Assembly: GCA_947453125.1 (NCBI GenBank) | Contig: CANGGC010000112.1 | Location: 1 to 7,316, forward strand | Length of the DNA stretch: 7,316 bases | Direction of reading: 5' to 3' | From: Planctomycetaceae bacterium | GTDB taxonomy: Bacteria > Planctomycetota > Planctomycetia > Pirellulales > UBA1268 | Shown here: positions 1-5,872 of the stretch, one piece after another | How positions within the stretch are numbered: position 1 is the first letter of the stretch | Layout of the letters: the number at the start of each line of letters is the position of its first letter | Notes under the pieces: generated by a model | Seen by the model: only the letters and a program-made list of their open reading frames with translations | The model's database searches: none | What the model was told of the DNA's origin: nothing | Translations under genes and position numbers: made by a program

Positions 1-536
1 ACCGCTCTTTGATCGAGGAGGGCGACCTTCACCCCGCGCCGCGATCCCCCCAGCCGCTCGGCGAGCTCGCTGCCGGTGACGACGAGCCCGTCAGGGCCGA
101 GCTTGGCAGCGCCGCAGGCCTGATCGAGCCCCTGCGCGTCAAGGAGCCGAATCGTCCCCAGGCCGCGCTGATCCCAGAAGAGGAGCTTTTGGCGCGGGCC
201 CGCGGATGAGCCGTTCCCCGTGGCGACCTCGAGTTCCATCCGGACATGGTGCGGCGTCGGCGGCTCGGCCACGAGGAGCAGCCCGGTCATCCTCGGCTCG
301 ATAACGAGCCAGTGCGGGGCCGACTCCTCCCTGCCGACTTCGATCGCCACCCGTTTGCCGAAGCGGGCGACCGCCACGATTCGATAATGCTCGAGCCGCG
401 CCGCGATCTCGGTGGGGGGCGGGGCGATGGCCAGCGGGCGGCAGGTGCCCTGGGGGAAGCGGGCGGCGACGATCCGGGCTCCGCAAAGCCCCGCGATCCC
501 GCGGCGCATCGTCTCGACTTCGGGGAGTTCGGGCAC
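1..536 (-). CDS. mutM: Formamidopyrimidine-DNA glycosylase (Fpg/MutM), N-terminal two-thirds, cut by left window edge
   Basis: Base-excision repair enzyme that removes oxidised purines such as 8-oxoguanine and nicks the abasic site. About 178 residues are visible from a GTG start; full Fpg proteins have about 270-290. The start is fixed by the family N-terminus PELPEVETMRRGI directly after the initiator: the proline becomes the N-terminal nucleophile and the next residue is the catalytic Glu. Lys61 (FGK) matches the conserved beta-hairpin lysine. PRMTG at 81-85 carries the DNA-intercalating Met. The end of the fragment, KVALLDQRAV, is the standard lead-in to the helix-two-turn-helix GIGN motif, which lies outside the window with the zinc finger. 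A GAGGAG ribosome-binding site lies 6 bases before the GTG. One oddity is DQRGLG where E. coli has DPRRFG, so Leu replaces the wedge Phe. It is divergent from trpBA. Endonuclease VIII (Nei) is less likely given the N-terminus. Confidence 0.93.
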   Translation of the reverse strand, partial: MPELPEVETMRRGIAGLCGARIVAARFPQGTCRPLAIAPPPTEIAARLEHYRIVAVARFGKRVAIEVGREESAPHWLVIEPRMTGLLLVAEPPTPHHVRMELEVATGNGSSAGPRQKLLFWDQRGLGTIRLLDAQGLDQACGAAKLGPDGLVVTGSELAERLGGSRRGVKVALLDQRA

Positions 537-542
537 GGGAGG

Positions 543-548
543 CTCCTC
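543..548 (-). promoter_or_regulatory. Ribosome-binding site of mutM
   Basis: GAGGAG on the minus strand, 6 bases before the GTG codon at 536. It supports the non-ATG start that the conserved N-terminal PELPEVE motif also requires. Confidence 0.75.
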
Positions 549-589
549 GCGGCGGGGCTGCCGCAACGCACCAGCGGCGGTGGATGGTA

Positions 590-603
590 GCACCTGCCGG
601 TGC
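590..603. repeat. Inverted repeat GCACC-TGCC-GGTGC between divergent mutM and trpB
   Basis: A perfect 5-bp dyad with a 4-base spacer sits near the centre of the 160-base region between two divergent genes, just upstream of the candidate -10 box at 607-612. It could be a regulator-binding site or a small hairpin. Short GC-rich dyads occur by chance in such DNA, so a function is only a suggestion. Confidence 0.3.
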
Positions 604-606
604 GGC

Positions 607-612
607 TACAAT
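607..612 (+). promoter_or_regulatory. Candidate -10 box of the trpBA promoter
   Basis: TACAAT differs from the sigma-70 -10 consensus at one position and stands out in otherwise GC-rich DNA. It lies 84 bases before the trpB ATG. No good -35 hexamer is visible at the expected distance. On the opposite strand TTGTAG (611-606) and TACCAT (589-584) are spaced 16 bases and could be a weak mutM promoter, so the two promoters may overlap. Confidence 0.3.
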
Positions 613-621
613 TGGTGGCTT

Positions 622-648
622 GCGTCGCCAGCGGCCCTCCGGCGACGC
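622..648 (+). promoter_or_regulatory. Stem-loop in the presumed trpB leader
   Basis: GCGTCGCC (622-629) and GGCGACGC (641-648) are perfect reverse complements, giving an 8-bp, almost all G:C stem with an 11-base loop. It lies between the candidate -10 box and the trpB ATG, so it would be near the 5' end of the mRNA. No T-run follows, so it is not a canonical intrinsic terminator. I see no tryptophan-rich leader peptide and no T-box motif. It may affect mRNA stability or trpB expression, or be a protein-binding site. Confidence 0.4.
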
Positions 649-696
649 CGTTGGATCGTTCCCGCTGCCCTGCGCTTCCCACCGGAGCCTCCGCCG

Positions 697-1944
697 ATGC
701 CTACCCCACTCTCCCCTCCGCTTCCTGCCGGTGGCATCTCGCAGGTTCCCGACGCCCACGGCCGGTTTGGCCGGTTCGGTGGCCGCTACGTCCCCGAGAC
801 GCTCTCCGCCGCGCTCGATCAGCTCCAGGCGGCCTACGACGAGGCCCGGGCCGATCCGGCCTTCCAGGCCGAGCTTGATCAGCTCCTCGCCGCCTTCGTC
901 GGCCGCCCCACCCCCCTCCTCTTCGCCAAGCGGCTCACGGAATACGCCGGCGGCGCCCAGATCTGGTTCAAGCGGGAGGATTTGAGCCACACCGGCGCCC
1001 ACAAGATCAACAACACGCTCGGGCAGGGATTGCTGGCGATGCGGATGGGCAAGAAGCGGATCATTGCCGAGACCGGCGCCGGCCAGCACGGCGTCGCCAC
1101 CGCCACGGCCTGTGCCCGCTTCGGCCTCGACTGCGTCGTCTACATGGGCTCGGAGGACGTCCGTCGGCAGGAGCCGAATGTCCGCAGCATGCGGATGATG
1201 GGGGCGGAGGTCCGGCCTGTGGAGAGCGGCTCACGCACGCTCCGCGACGCGATCAACGAGGCGATGCGCGACTGGATGGGCTCGGTGGAGACAACCCACT
1301 ACATCATCGGCTCGGTCGTCGGGCCCCACCCGTTCCCGCGGATCGTCCGCGATTTTCAGTCGGTGATCGGCAAGGAGACACTTCTTTTCTGCAAGAAGGA
1401 GCTCGGCCGCGATCCCGACTGCGTCGTCGCCTGCGTCGGGGGGGGGAGCAACGCCGCCGGTATGTTTTATCCTCTGGTCGAGCACAAGGGGATCCGCCTC
1501 GTCGGCGTCGAGGCAGGCGGCAGGTCACCCAAGCCTGGCGACCATGCCGCGAGCCTCTCCTACGGCAATGCCGGCATCCTTCATGGGAGCCTCTCCTACG
1601 TGCTCCAGGATCCCGACGGCCAGACGGCGGACGTCCATTCGGTGTCGGCGGGGCTCGACTATCCCGGCGTCGGCCCCGAGCATGCCTGGTGGCACGACAC
1701 GAAGCGCGTCGAATACACGAGCGTCACCGATGCCGAGGCCCTCGACGCCTTCGATCTCGTCGCCCGGCGTGAGGGGATCCTCCCCGCGCTCGAGACATCG
1801 CATGCTCTCGCCTGGGCGGTGAAGGAGGCTGCCCGCCGGCCGAAGGAGGAGGTGATCGTCGTCTGCATGTCTGGCCGCGGTGACAAGGACGCGGCGGAGA
1901 TTGCACGGCTGCGATCCATCGAGAAGGGAGGGGCCCACGCATGA
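697..1944 (+). CDS. trpB: Tryptophan synthase beta chain (TrpB)
   Basis: PLP enzyme that condenses indole with L-serine to give L-tryptophan; cytoplasmic, working as an alpha2-beta2 complex with TrpA. The product is 415 residues, a normal TrpB length. FGRFGGRYVPETL at 24-36 is the classic TrpB N-terminus. HTGAHKINN places the PLP Schiff-base lysine at K103, and ETGAGQHG places the catalytic glutamate at E125; both are offset by 16 from Salmonella K87 and E109, which confirms the alignment. The glycine-rich PLP-phosphate loop (CVGGGSNAAGMF) and the C-terminal SGRGDKD are intact. The ATG at 697 was chosen because GGAG lies 9 bases upstream and the protein then starts shortly before the conserved region. 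The reading frame is open further upstream, but that part resembles no TrpB. The stop overlaps the trpA start by four bases. Confidence 0.98.
   Translation: MPTPLSPPLPAGGISQVPDAHGRFGRFGGRYVPETLSAALDQLQAAYDEARADPAFQAELDQLLAAFVGRPTPLLFAKRLTEYAGGAQIWFKREDLSHTGAHKINNTLGQGLLAMRMGKKRIIAETGAGQHGVATATACARFGLDCVVYMGSEDVRRQEPNVRSMRMMGAEVRPVESGSRTLRDAINEAMRDWMGSVETTHYIIGSVVGPHPFPRIVRDFQSVIGKETLLFCKKELGRDPDCVVACVGGGSNAAGMFYPLVEHKGIRLVGVEAGGRSPKPGDHAASLSYGNAGILHGSLSYVLQDPDGQTADVHSVSAGLDYPGVGPEHAWWHDTKRVEYTSVTDAEALDAFDLVARREGILPALETSHALAWAVKEAARRPKEEVIVVCMSGRGDKDAAEIARLRSIEKGGAHA
1926..1931 (+). promoter_or_regulatory. Ribosome-binding site of trpA inside trpB
   Basis: GGGAGG within the last codons of trpB, 9 bases before the trpA ATG. 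Together with the ATGA overlap it indicates that trpA is translated by coupling to, or independently at the end of, trpB. Confidence 0.6.
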
Positions 1945-2774
1945 CCAGCCACCACGATTCGAAAGGCCCGTCCTCCGGGCCACTCGCCAAGACGTTCGCG
2001 GCTCTCGCCAAGGACGGCCGCAAGGCCCTCGCCCCCTTCGTGACTGCCGGCGACCCTGATCTCGACACGACGCTCGCTGTTCTCGAAGCGCTCGACCGGG
2101 CCGGGGCGGCGGTGTGCGAGCTCGGTGTGCCCTACAGCGATCCGATTGCCGATGGGCCGGTCATCCAAGACTCCTACACGCGGGCCCTCGCCGCGGGATT
2201 CACGCTCGAGAAGTTTTTCGAGATGGTGCGGAAGGCGACGGGCCGGGTGAAGATGCCGATCCTGGCGATGGTGAGCTATTCGATCATCTACCGGCGCGGG
2301 ATCGATCGCTTCGTCGACGACGCCGCGGCAGCGGGGCTTGCGGGGCTTGTCGTCCCCGATCTTCCCCTCGAGGAGTCGGACGTTCTCGACGCCACCTGCA
2401 AGGGGGCGAATCTGGCGCTCGTGCGCCTCGTGACGCCGACGACGCCGCCGGAGCGGGCTGCCGAGATCGCCCGTCGTTCGACCGGCTTCCTCTACTGCGT
2501 GAGTGTCGCCGGCGTGACGGGGGCCCGGACGGACCTCCCCGAGGGGCTCGTCGAGCGGGTGAAGTGGCTGCAGACGAAGACCGACGTGCCGGTGCTCGTC
2601 GGCTTCGGCGTCAGCACGCCGGAGCAGGTGAAACTCCTGTCGGGTGTGGCCGACGGCGCGATCGTCGGCTCGGCGCTTGTTCGCCGCGTCGGTGAACTCG
2701 CGGCGGAGGGCCCGGAAGGGGTCGCCAAGGGGGTGGAGAGCTACATTGCCGACCTCGTGAACGCGGCGAGATAA
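1941..2774 (+). CDS. trpA: Tryptophan synthase alpha chain (TrpA)
   Basis: TIM-barrel lyase that cleaves indole-3-glycerol phosphate to indole and glyceraldehyde-3-phosphate and passes indole through the tunnel to TrpB. The product is 277 residues, slightly longer than E. coli TrpA (268) because of about 10 extra N-terminal residues. ELGVPYSDPIADGPVIQ holds the catalytic pair E60 and D71, with the same 11-residue spacing as E49 and D60 of E. coli. PFVTAGDP (32-39) is the first strand and loop. Later GVTGAR, GFGVSTPEQV and GAIVGSALV match the substrate loop and phosphate-binding segments. The ATG start overlaps the trpB TGA, so the two subunits are probably made in fixed ratio. No other trp genes follow: the next gene is convergent, so the pathway is split in this genome or continues elsewhere. 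Confidence 0.98.
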   Translation: MTSHHDSKGPSSGPLAKTFAALAKDGRKALAPFVTAGDPDLDTTLAVLEALDRAGAAVCELGVPYSDPIADGPVIQDSYTRALAAGFTLEKFFEMVRKATGRVKMPILAMVSYSIIYRRGIDRFVDDAAAAGLAGLVVPDLPLEESDVLDATCKGANLALVRLVTPTTPPERAAEIARRSTGFLYCVSVAGVTGARTDLPEGLVERVKWLQTKTDVPVLVGFGVSTPEQVKLLSGVADGAIVGSALVRRVGELAAEGPEGVAKGVESYIADLVNAAR

Positions 2775-2781
2775 CGGCCGC

Positions 2782-2808
2782 GGGAGCCTCGCCATCTTGG
2801 GGCTTCCC
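2782..2808. terminator. Possible hairpin between convergent trpA and the ankyrin gene
   Basis: GGGAGCC (2782-2788) can pair with GGCTTCCC (2801-2808) in a 7-bp stem with a one-base bulge, starting 8 bases after the trpA stop. It lies in the 65-base gap between converging genes, where a bidirectional terminator would be expected. No T-tract follows, so intrinsic termination is doubtful. Confidence 0.3.
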
Positions 2809-2839
2809 TCACGATCGACGCCCGGGCCAGCCCACTGCG

Positions 2840-3586
2840 TCACGGCGCAAGATAGCGATTGGGAACGTTCGCAAGGGGCGGGACGGCCCGCCGCGAGGCC
2901 TCGAGCAGCACTCGTACGTTGGCGTAAGAATCCTCCTCGGTGCGCTGCATCTGCCGCAGGAGACCGAGCTGGGCGTACGAAATCGGCGTGACGTCGAAGC
3001 AGGTTGTCTCCCACGCGAAGCCCCTGCCCCACACGATCCCCGGCAGGAGAATGTCGGTGCGGGCTCCGGCGTCGAGGAGGACTTTCATAACGGGCGCTGA
3101 GCGGTTGGCGTTGGAATTGACGGTGTGGAAGAGGGGCGTGTGGCCGTTCATGCCATGCTCGTCGACCGCGGCCCGGGCGTTCACATCGGCGCCGAGTTCG
3201 ATGAGTTTTCTCGCCACGGCCAGATGGCCATATTCGGCGGCGACGTGGAGCAGTGTCGCCCCGGAGAGCGGCGTGAAGGTTGAGGCAAGCGACGTTCGGT
3301 GCTCAAGCAGCGTCGGATCGGCGTTGACGGCGGCCTCGAGCGCTTCCGGATCGTCGAGGAGCACCGGCAAGAGCTTGGGGTCGTCGAGGACGGCCCCGCG
3401 GTCGAGGAGGAGGCGTAGGCACTCGGAGAAGCGGTCGGAGCGGAAGTACATCTCGATCAGGGCATTGATCGGTCGTTGGCCGTTCACGGGCTGCGTGACA
3501 TCGAATCCCGCCGCCAAGACATCCCGAATCCGCTCAGGGGCGTGGATCTCGAAGGCCACGAGGAGTGCTTCAATCGGTGTGGTCAT
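2840..3586 (-). CDS. Ankyrin-repeat protein with conserved-looking C-terminal extension
   Basis: A 248-residue protein with no signal peptide or membrane segment, so probably cytoplasmic. Ankyrin repeats mediate protein-protein contacts; the partner cannot be read from the sequence. The clearest repeat is SGATLLHVAAEYGHLAVARK with LIELGADVNAR (108-138). A second follows at 148-178 (GHTPLFHTVNS, then VMKVLLDAGARTDIL) after a short insert. Degenerate helices at 2-67 (RDVLAAGFDV; LRLLLDRGAVLDD) look like two more repeats, giving about four. The C-terminal 65 residues are not ankyrin and are rich in aromatic and polar positions (WGRGFAWETTCFDVTPISYA, then YANVRVLLEA), which looks like a specific functional tail. 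AAGGA lies just before the ATG. It is the last gene of the minus-strand series, 39 bases after the propeller gene, and converges on trpA. Confidence 0.85.
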   Translation of the reverse strand: MTTPIEALLVAFEIHAPERIRDVLAAGFDVTQPVNGQRPINALIEMYFRSDRFSECLRLLLDRGAVLDDPKLLPVLLDDPEALEAAVNADPTLLEHRTSLASTFTPLSGATLLHVAAEYGHLAVARKLIELGADVNARAAVDEHGMNGHTPLFHTVNSNANRSAPVMKVLLDAGARTDILLPGIVWGRGFAWETTCFDVTPISYAQLGLLRQMQRTEEDSYANVRVLLEASRRAVPPLANVPNRYLAP

Positions 3587-3625
3587 GGGTCCTTCAACGG
3601 GGCTTTGGCCAGTGGGAGTCAGCGG

Positions 3626-4588
3626 CTATCGGATTCCAACGCTTGCCCGTTGCTGCGGGGAAAGCAGCACCCGCACGATCCGGTTGCGATCCCACGACGC
3701 GCTCGAGGCGGCGCCGGCGAAGAGCGCGACGCGCTCAGGCTCGACAAGGAGAAACGGCGTGACGTGGCCGAAGCGGTCGACGTCGGCGCCAGAGCGTGCC
3801 GCAAAGAGCCCCTCCGACTTCCAGGCGAGGCCGTCGGGGCTCGTGGCGAGCCGGGTTCCCTCCCGCGATTCGGAGGTCATGACGAGCGTGTCGCCGATCC
3901 GGACGACGTGGACGCCTCCGGCATCTTCCCCGAAGACAGGCTCGGCCTGCGGGCGGGTCCAGGTCAGGCCGTCGATCGACTCGGCGTATCCGACGGCCCG
4001 AACCGAGCGATCGGACTTCGGCACGCCTGCCGCCGGAGCGCCCACCGGCAAGTCGCGCCGGCCGTCGTACCACATCCGGAAGCGGCCGGTTTCATAAAGG
4101 ACACTCGGCCTGCCGACGAGGAGCGAATCCCAGGCGCCGTCGGCGCCGGGGCGGAACACCGTCCCCTGCTCTTGCCAGGTGACCCCATCGGCAGAGGTCG
4201 CCAGCGCGATCTCGTCGCGGACATCGACCGGCGCCCGGGTGTAGTACAGGAAGTAAGTGTCGCCCACCTTCACGACCGACGGATCGTTGACATGGTTGGC
4301 GCTGCCGTGGTCGAGAGCCACCCCCTTCTGCTCCCACGCGAGGCCGTCGGCCGACTCGGCAAGCAGGATCCGGTCGTGGCCATCGCGCCCTTGGGCCCCG
4401 TACCACATCCGGTAGATGCCGTCCTCGATAAAGATTTCCGGTGCATACGCATTCCCGCCCCCGTGCGGCGCGGCCTGGAGGTCGCCGGTCGGATCGAGAA
4501 CGACCTCCGGCGCCGCACCGGCCGCGGGGGTGGCTGCTGTCAGGCACGCCAATCCGGCAAGCAGGAGAAAGCCTCGATGGAGCATCAT
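3626..4588 (-). CDS. Secreted five-bladed beta-propeller protein, glycosidase-like (GH43/GH32 superfamily fold)
   Basis: A 320-residue protein with an N-terminal signal peptide (basic start, hydrophobic 7-19, likely cleavage after AAGA near 25), so periplasmic or secreted. The cysteine at 15 is not in a good lipobox. The body has four S-x-D-G-x-x-W motifs (S79-W85, S132-W138, S204-W210, S250-W256) spaced about 45-70 residues apart, each followed by a blade turn. This is typical of five-bladed propeller glycosidase-like proteins. Other family-like pieces are NAYAPEIF (46-53), NDPSVVKVGDTYFLYYT (101-117) and GRFRMWYDGRRD (168-179). The carbohydrate target is not predictable and catalysis is not certain. 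The motif differs from the sialidase Asp-box (SxDxGxTW). Two adjacent ATG codons overlap the stop of the upstream small gene (4-base or 1-base overlap), which implies translational coupling. No clear ribosome-binding site is seen. Confidence 0.8.
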   Translation of the reverse strand: MMLHRGFLLLAGLACLTAATPAAGAAPEVVLDPTGDLQAAPHGGGNAYAPEIFIEDGIYRMWYGAQGRDGHDRILLAESADGLAWEQKGVALDHGSANHVNDPSVVKVGDTYFLYYTRAPVDVRDEIALATSADGVTWQEQGTVFRPGADGAWDSLLVGRPSVLYETGRFRMWYDGRRDLPVGAPAAGVPKSDRSVRAVGYAESIDGLTWTRPQAEPVFGEDAGGVHVVRIGDTLVMTSESREGTRLATSPDGLAWKSEGLFAARSGADVDRFGHVTPFLLVEPERVALFAGAASSASWDRNRIVRVLLSPQQRASVGIR

Positions 4589-4902
4589 GAAGTGCCCGGA
4601 GATTGTTCGTGAGAGGCGATTGCCGCGGGCAGACCTGAGTCGTCGTGGAGGCGATCGACAACGCGGAGCAATCGCAGATCGGTGTCAAACTTGAAGGCGA
4701 TCGCCCAGAGGCCGGCAACACAGCCCGCCAGGACTCCAGTCCCCTGGGGGTTTGCGATCGTGGCCACGATCAGCCCCCCCGATGCGAAGCCAGCGCAGAT
4801 TGACGACGTCTTACAGCGGCCTGCGAGATCGGCGATGGCAGCCCTCCGGCGAACTGGATCCGCTGCGATCTCGGCAAACTCCAGATCGTTGTTTTTGAAC
4901 AA
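4585..4902 (-). CDS. Small unrecognised protein with two predicted membrane segments
   Basis: About 105 residues; I do not recognise a family. A charged N-terminus (residues 1-31, several Arg and Asp) is followed by two hydrophobic stretches, about 33-50 (SSICAGFASGGLIVATIA) and 54-70 (GTGVLAGCVAGLWAIAF), separated by a short NPQ turn. Then comes a charged tail (DTDLRLLRVVDRLHDD). This suggests a helical-hairpin inner-membrane protein with both ends on the same side. The only reasonable start in the frame is a TTG at 4902, with no convincing ribosome-binding site; no ATG or GTG lies between it and the upstream in-frame stop, so the true N-terminus is uncertain. Support for a real gene comes from the ATGA overlap with the propeller gene and from an uninterrupted frame with sensible hydrophobic patterning. 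Base composition at its 5' end is markedly AT-richer than the flanking genes. Confidence 0.55.
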   Translation of the reverse strand: MFKNNDLEFAEIAADPVRRRAAIADLAGRCKTSSICAGFASGGLIVATIANPQGTGVLAGCVAGLWAIAFKFDTDLRLLRVVDRLHDDSGLPAAIASHEQSPGTS

Positions 4903-4986
4903 GGAAGAACTCGCGTTTCTGGGTCGAGAAAGTGAGCGCCACGGGCATCAGAAGAATCCGGTTCGCCGCCGTCGGAGCGCAGCGAT

Positions 4987-5547
4987 TCAGAGATCAAATG
5001 AATTTCGATGAGCGAGGATGTAACCGCGGGCGATGCTCATGAAGTCTTCTGCGAAGGCGAAGAATTGGCTGTTCAGCACGTCGATTGCGGCATGCGCCCC
5101 TTCGTTGAGATCATCGAGAAGACGATCCTTTGTCTGGTCGTCATCCGTTGGACGCTGATCGATCCCCGCCGCAGCCAACGCTTGTTGGGCCAAGTCTGCC
5201 ACGAGAACGCATCCAAGCTCGCGAAGGTCGCGGACGGATCGGGCCAGGCGGCTCGAATCCGTGTTGTAAAGCCACTGGAGCCACCCGCCGTTGCATACCT
5301 GGCAGTCTATGGTGGTCAGGGTCCGCACGACTTGCTCCGGATGAGACAGGCTGTCGGGGGCTGACGCGGCTTTCTCAGCCAGCAGGCAGGCTACCTCCAG
5401 CATCCCTGAATAGGTGTCTTCCATCGCGAGGGCGGCATCCAGCGTCACGGCGAGTCGCGCCGGCCGAGGTTGCTGGGCGTTCTCCTCGGCGACGGGGGAT
5501 GGCTCAGTGGCAGCTTCGGGGGCCTGGTGGGGGTATGGATCGCTCAT
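4987..5547 (-). CDS. DUF4375 (DMP19-like) domain protein
   Basis: A 186-residue soluble protein. Residues 1-32 are a Pro/Ala/Glu-rich, probably disordered N-terminus. Residues 72-180 match the DUF4375 pattern: a helix, then CQVCNGGWLQWLYNT (82-96) with the family's hallmark NGG..Q..YN core, then LRELGCVLVADLAQQALAA, and a C-terminal helical part with DDLNEGAHAAIDVLNSQFFA ending in YILAHRNSF. The family's molecular role is unknown to me. The name DMP19 comes from a DNA-mimic protein that shares this fold, but sharing the domain does not show DNA mimicry here. The ATG at 5547 was chosen as the longest sensible start; no strong ribosome-binding site is visible. It lies 34 bases after the toxin gene and may be co-transcribed with the toxin-antitoxin pair. 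Confidence 0.8.
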   Translation of the reverse strand: MSDPYPHQAPEAATEPSPVAEENAQQPRPARLAVTLDAALAMEDTYSGMLEVACLLAEKAASAPDSLSHPEQVVRTLTTIDCQVCNGGWLQWLYNTDSSRLARSVRDLRELGCVLVADLAQQALAAAGIDQRPTDDDQTKDRLLDDLNEGAHAAIDVLNSQFFAFAEDFMSIARGYILAHRNSFDL

Positions 5548-5581
5548 GGGAGCTGAACTTTCTTTTGTCCCCGCGGCTCAT

Positions 5582-5872
5582 CTAACCGAGTCGCTGCCGG
5601 ATCCACTGCGGGTCACGGCGGCCGTCGATGATGGCGACGACAACCAACATGTCTCCCGTCAGCGAGTAGTAGACACAGAATGGAAATCGCTTGGTCAGAG
5701 CCCGGTGGTAGCCGAAGGCAAATTCGTGGATGCCTCCGTAATACATGAGCGATTCGATATCGGCGATCAAGCAACTTCGGAAGTAGTCGCCCAGGCCGGG
5801 CGACTGTCGTTCGTAGAACCAGTAGCCCTCGGCGAGGTCGGATTCCGCATCGGAGGAGATGCTGATGATCAT
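5582..5872 (-). CDS. RelE/ParE-superfamily toxin of a type II toxin-antitoxin pair
   Basis: A 96-residue protein with the RelE/ParE fold pattern: beta-1 (MIISIS), a long N-terminal helix (DAESDLAEGYWFYERQSPGLG at 8-28), a second helix (YFRSCLIADIESLM), then the beta-sheet core with YHRALTKRFPFCVYYSL (55-71) and VVVAIIDGRRDP, and a final WIRQRLG. The mix fits plasmid-stabilisation ParE-like toxins. These either poison DNA gyrase (ParE) or cut mRNA on the ribosome (RelE); the sequence does not let me choose. The ATG at 5872 was selected because it overlaps the antitoxin stop (ATGA) and starts at beta-1. The reading frame extends upstream to 5977, but that part lies inside the antitoxin gene and looks random. 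Sampled base composition here is near 50% GC, lower than in the neighbouring core genes. Confidence 0.88.
   Translation of the reverse strand: MIISISSDAESDLAEGYWFYERQSPGLGDYFRSCLIADIESLMYYGGIHEFAFGYHRALTKRFPFCVYYSLTGDMLVVVAIIDGRRDPQWIRQRLG

Noticed and set aside
412..696. A 95-residue N-terminal extension of TrpB
   Set aside because: The frame is open, but the translated stretch is low-complexity, overlaps mutM on the other strand and has no TrpB similarity. The ATG at 697 with GGAG upstream gives a normal length.
139..1089. A 316-residue minus-strand open frame across mutM and trpB
   Set aside because: It overlaps mutM in another frame and runs antisense to the conserved part of trpB. The real minus-strand gene here is mutM from its GTG at 536.
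1659..3032. A 457-residue open frame on the minus strand opposite trpB and trpA
   Set aside because: It runs antisense to two certain enzymes and has shadow-type composition (Arg, His, Pro, Gly).
3476..4612. A 378-residue open frame on the plus strand covering the ankyrin-propeller junction
   Set aside because: It is antisense to two recognisable genes, low in hydrophobic core pattern, rich in Arg/Gly/Pro/Asp, and similar to no known fold. Long antisense frames are expected opposite GC-rich genes.
4620..4631. Third occurrence of the CCGCGG-centred repeat seen at 6139 and 6173
   Set aside because: It lies in the coding sequence of the two-TM gene, and such short GC-rich words are expected by chance. 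There is no array or spacing pattern, so it is not a repeat family.
4770..4997. A 75-residue minus-strand frame starting at a TTG over the DUF4375 stop
   Set aside because: It has no fold-like pattern and overlaps the better supported two-TM frame. I keep it only as a possible trace of a frameshift, noted in the findings.
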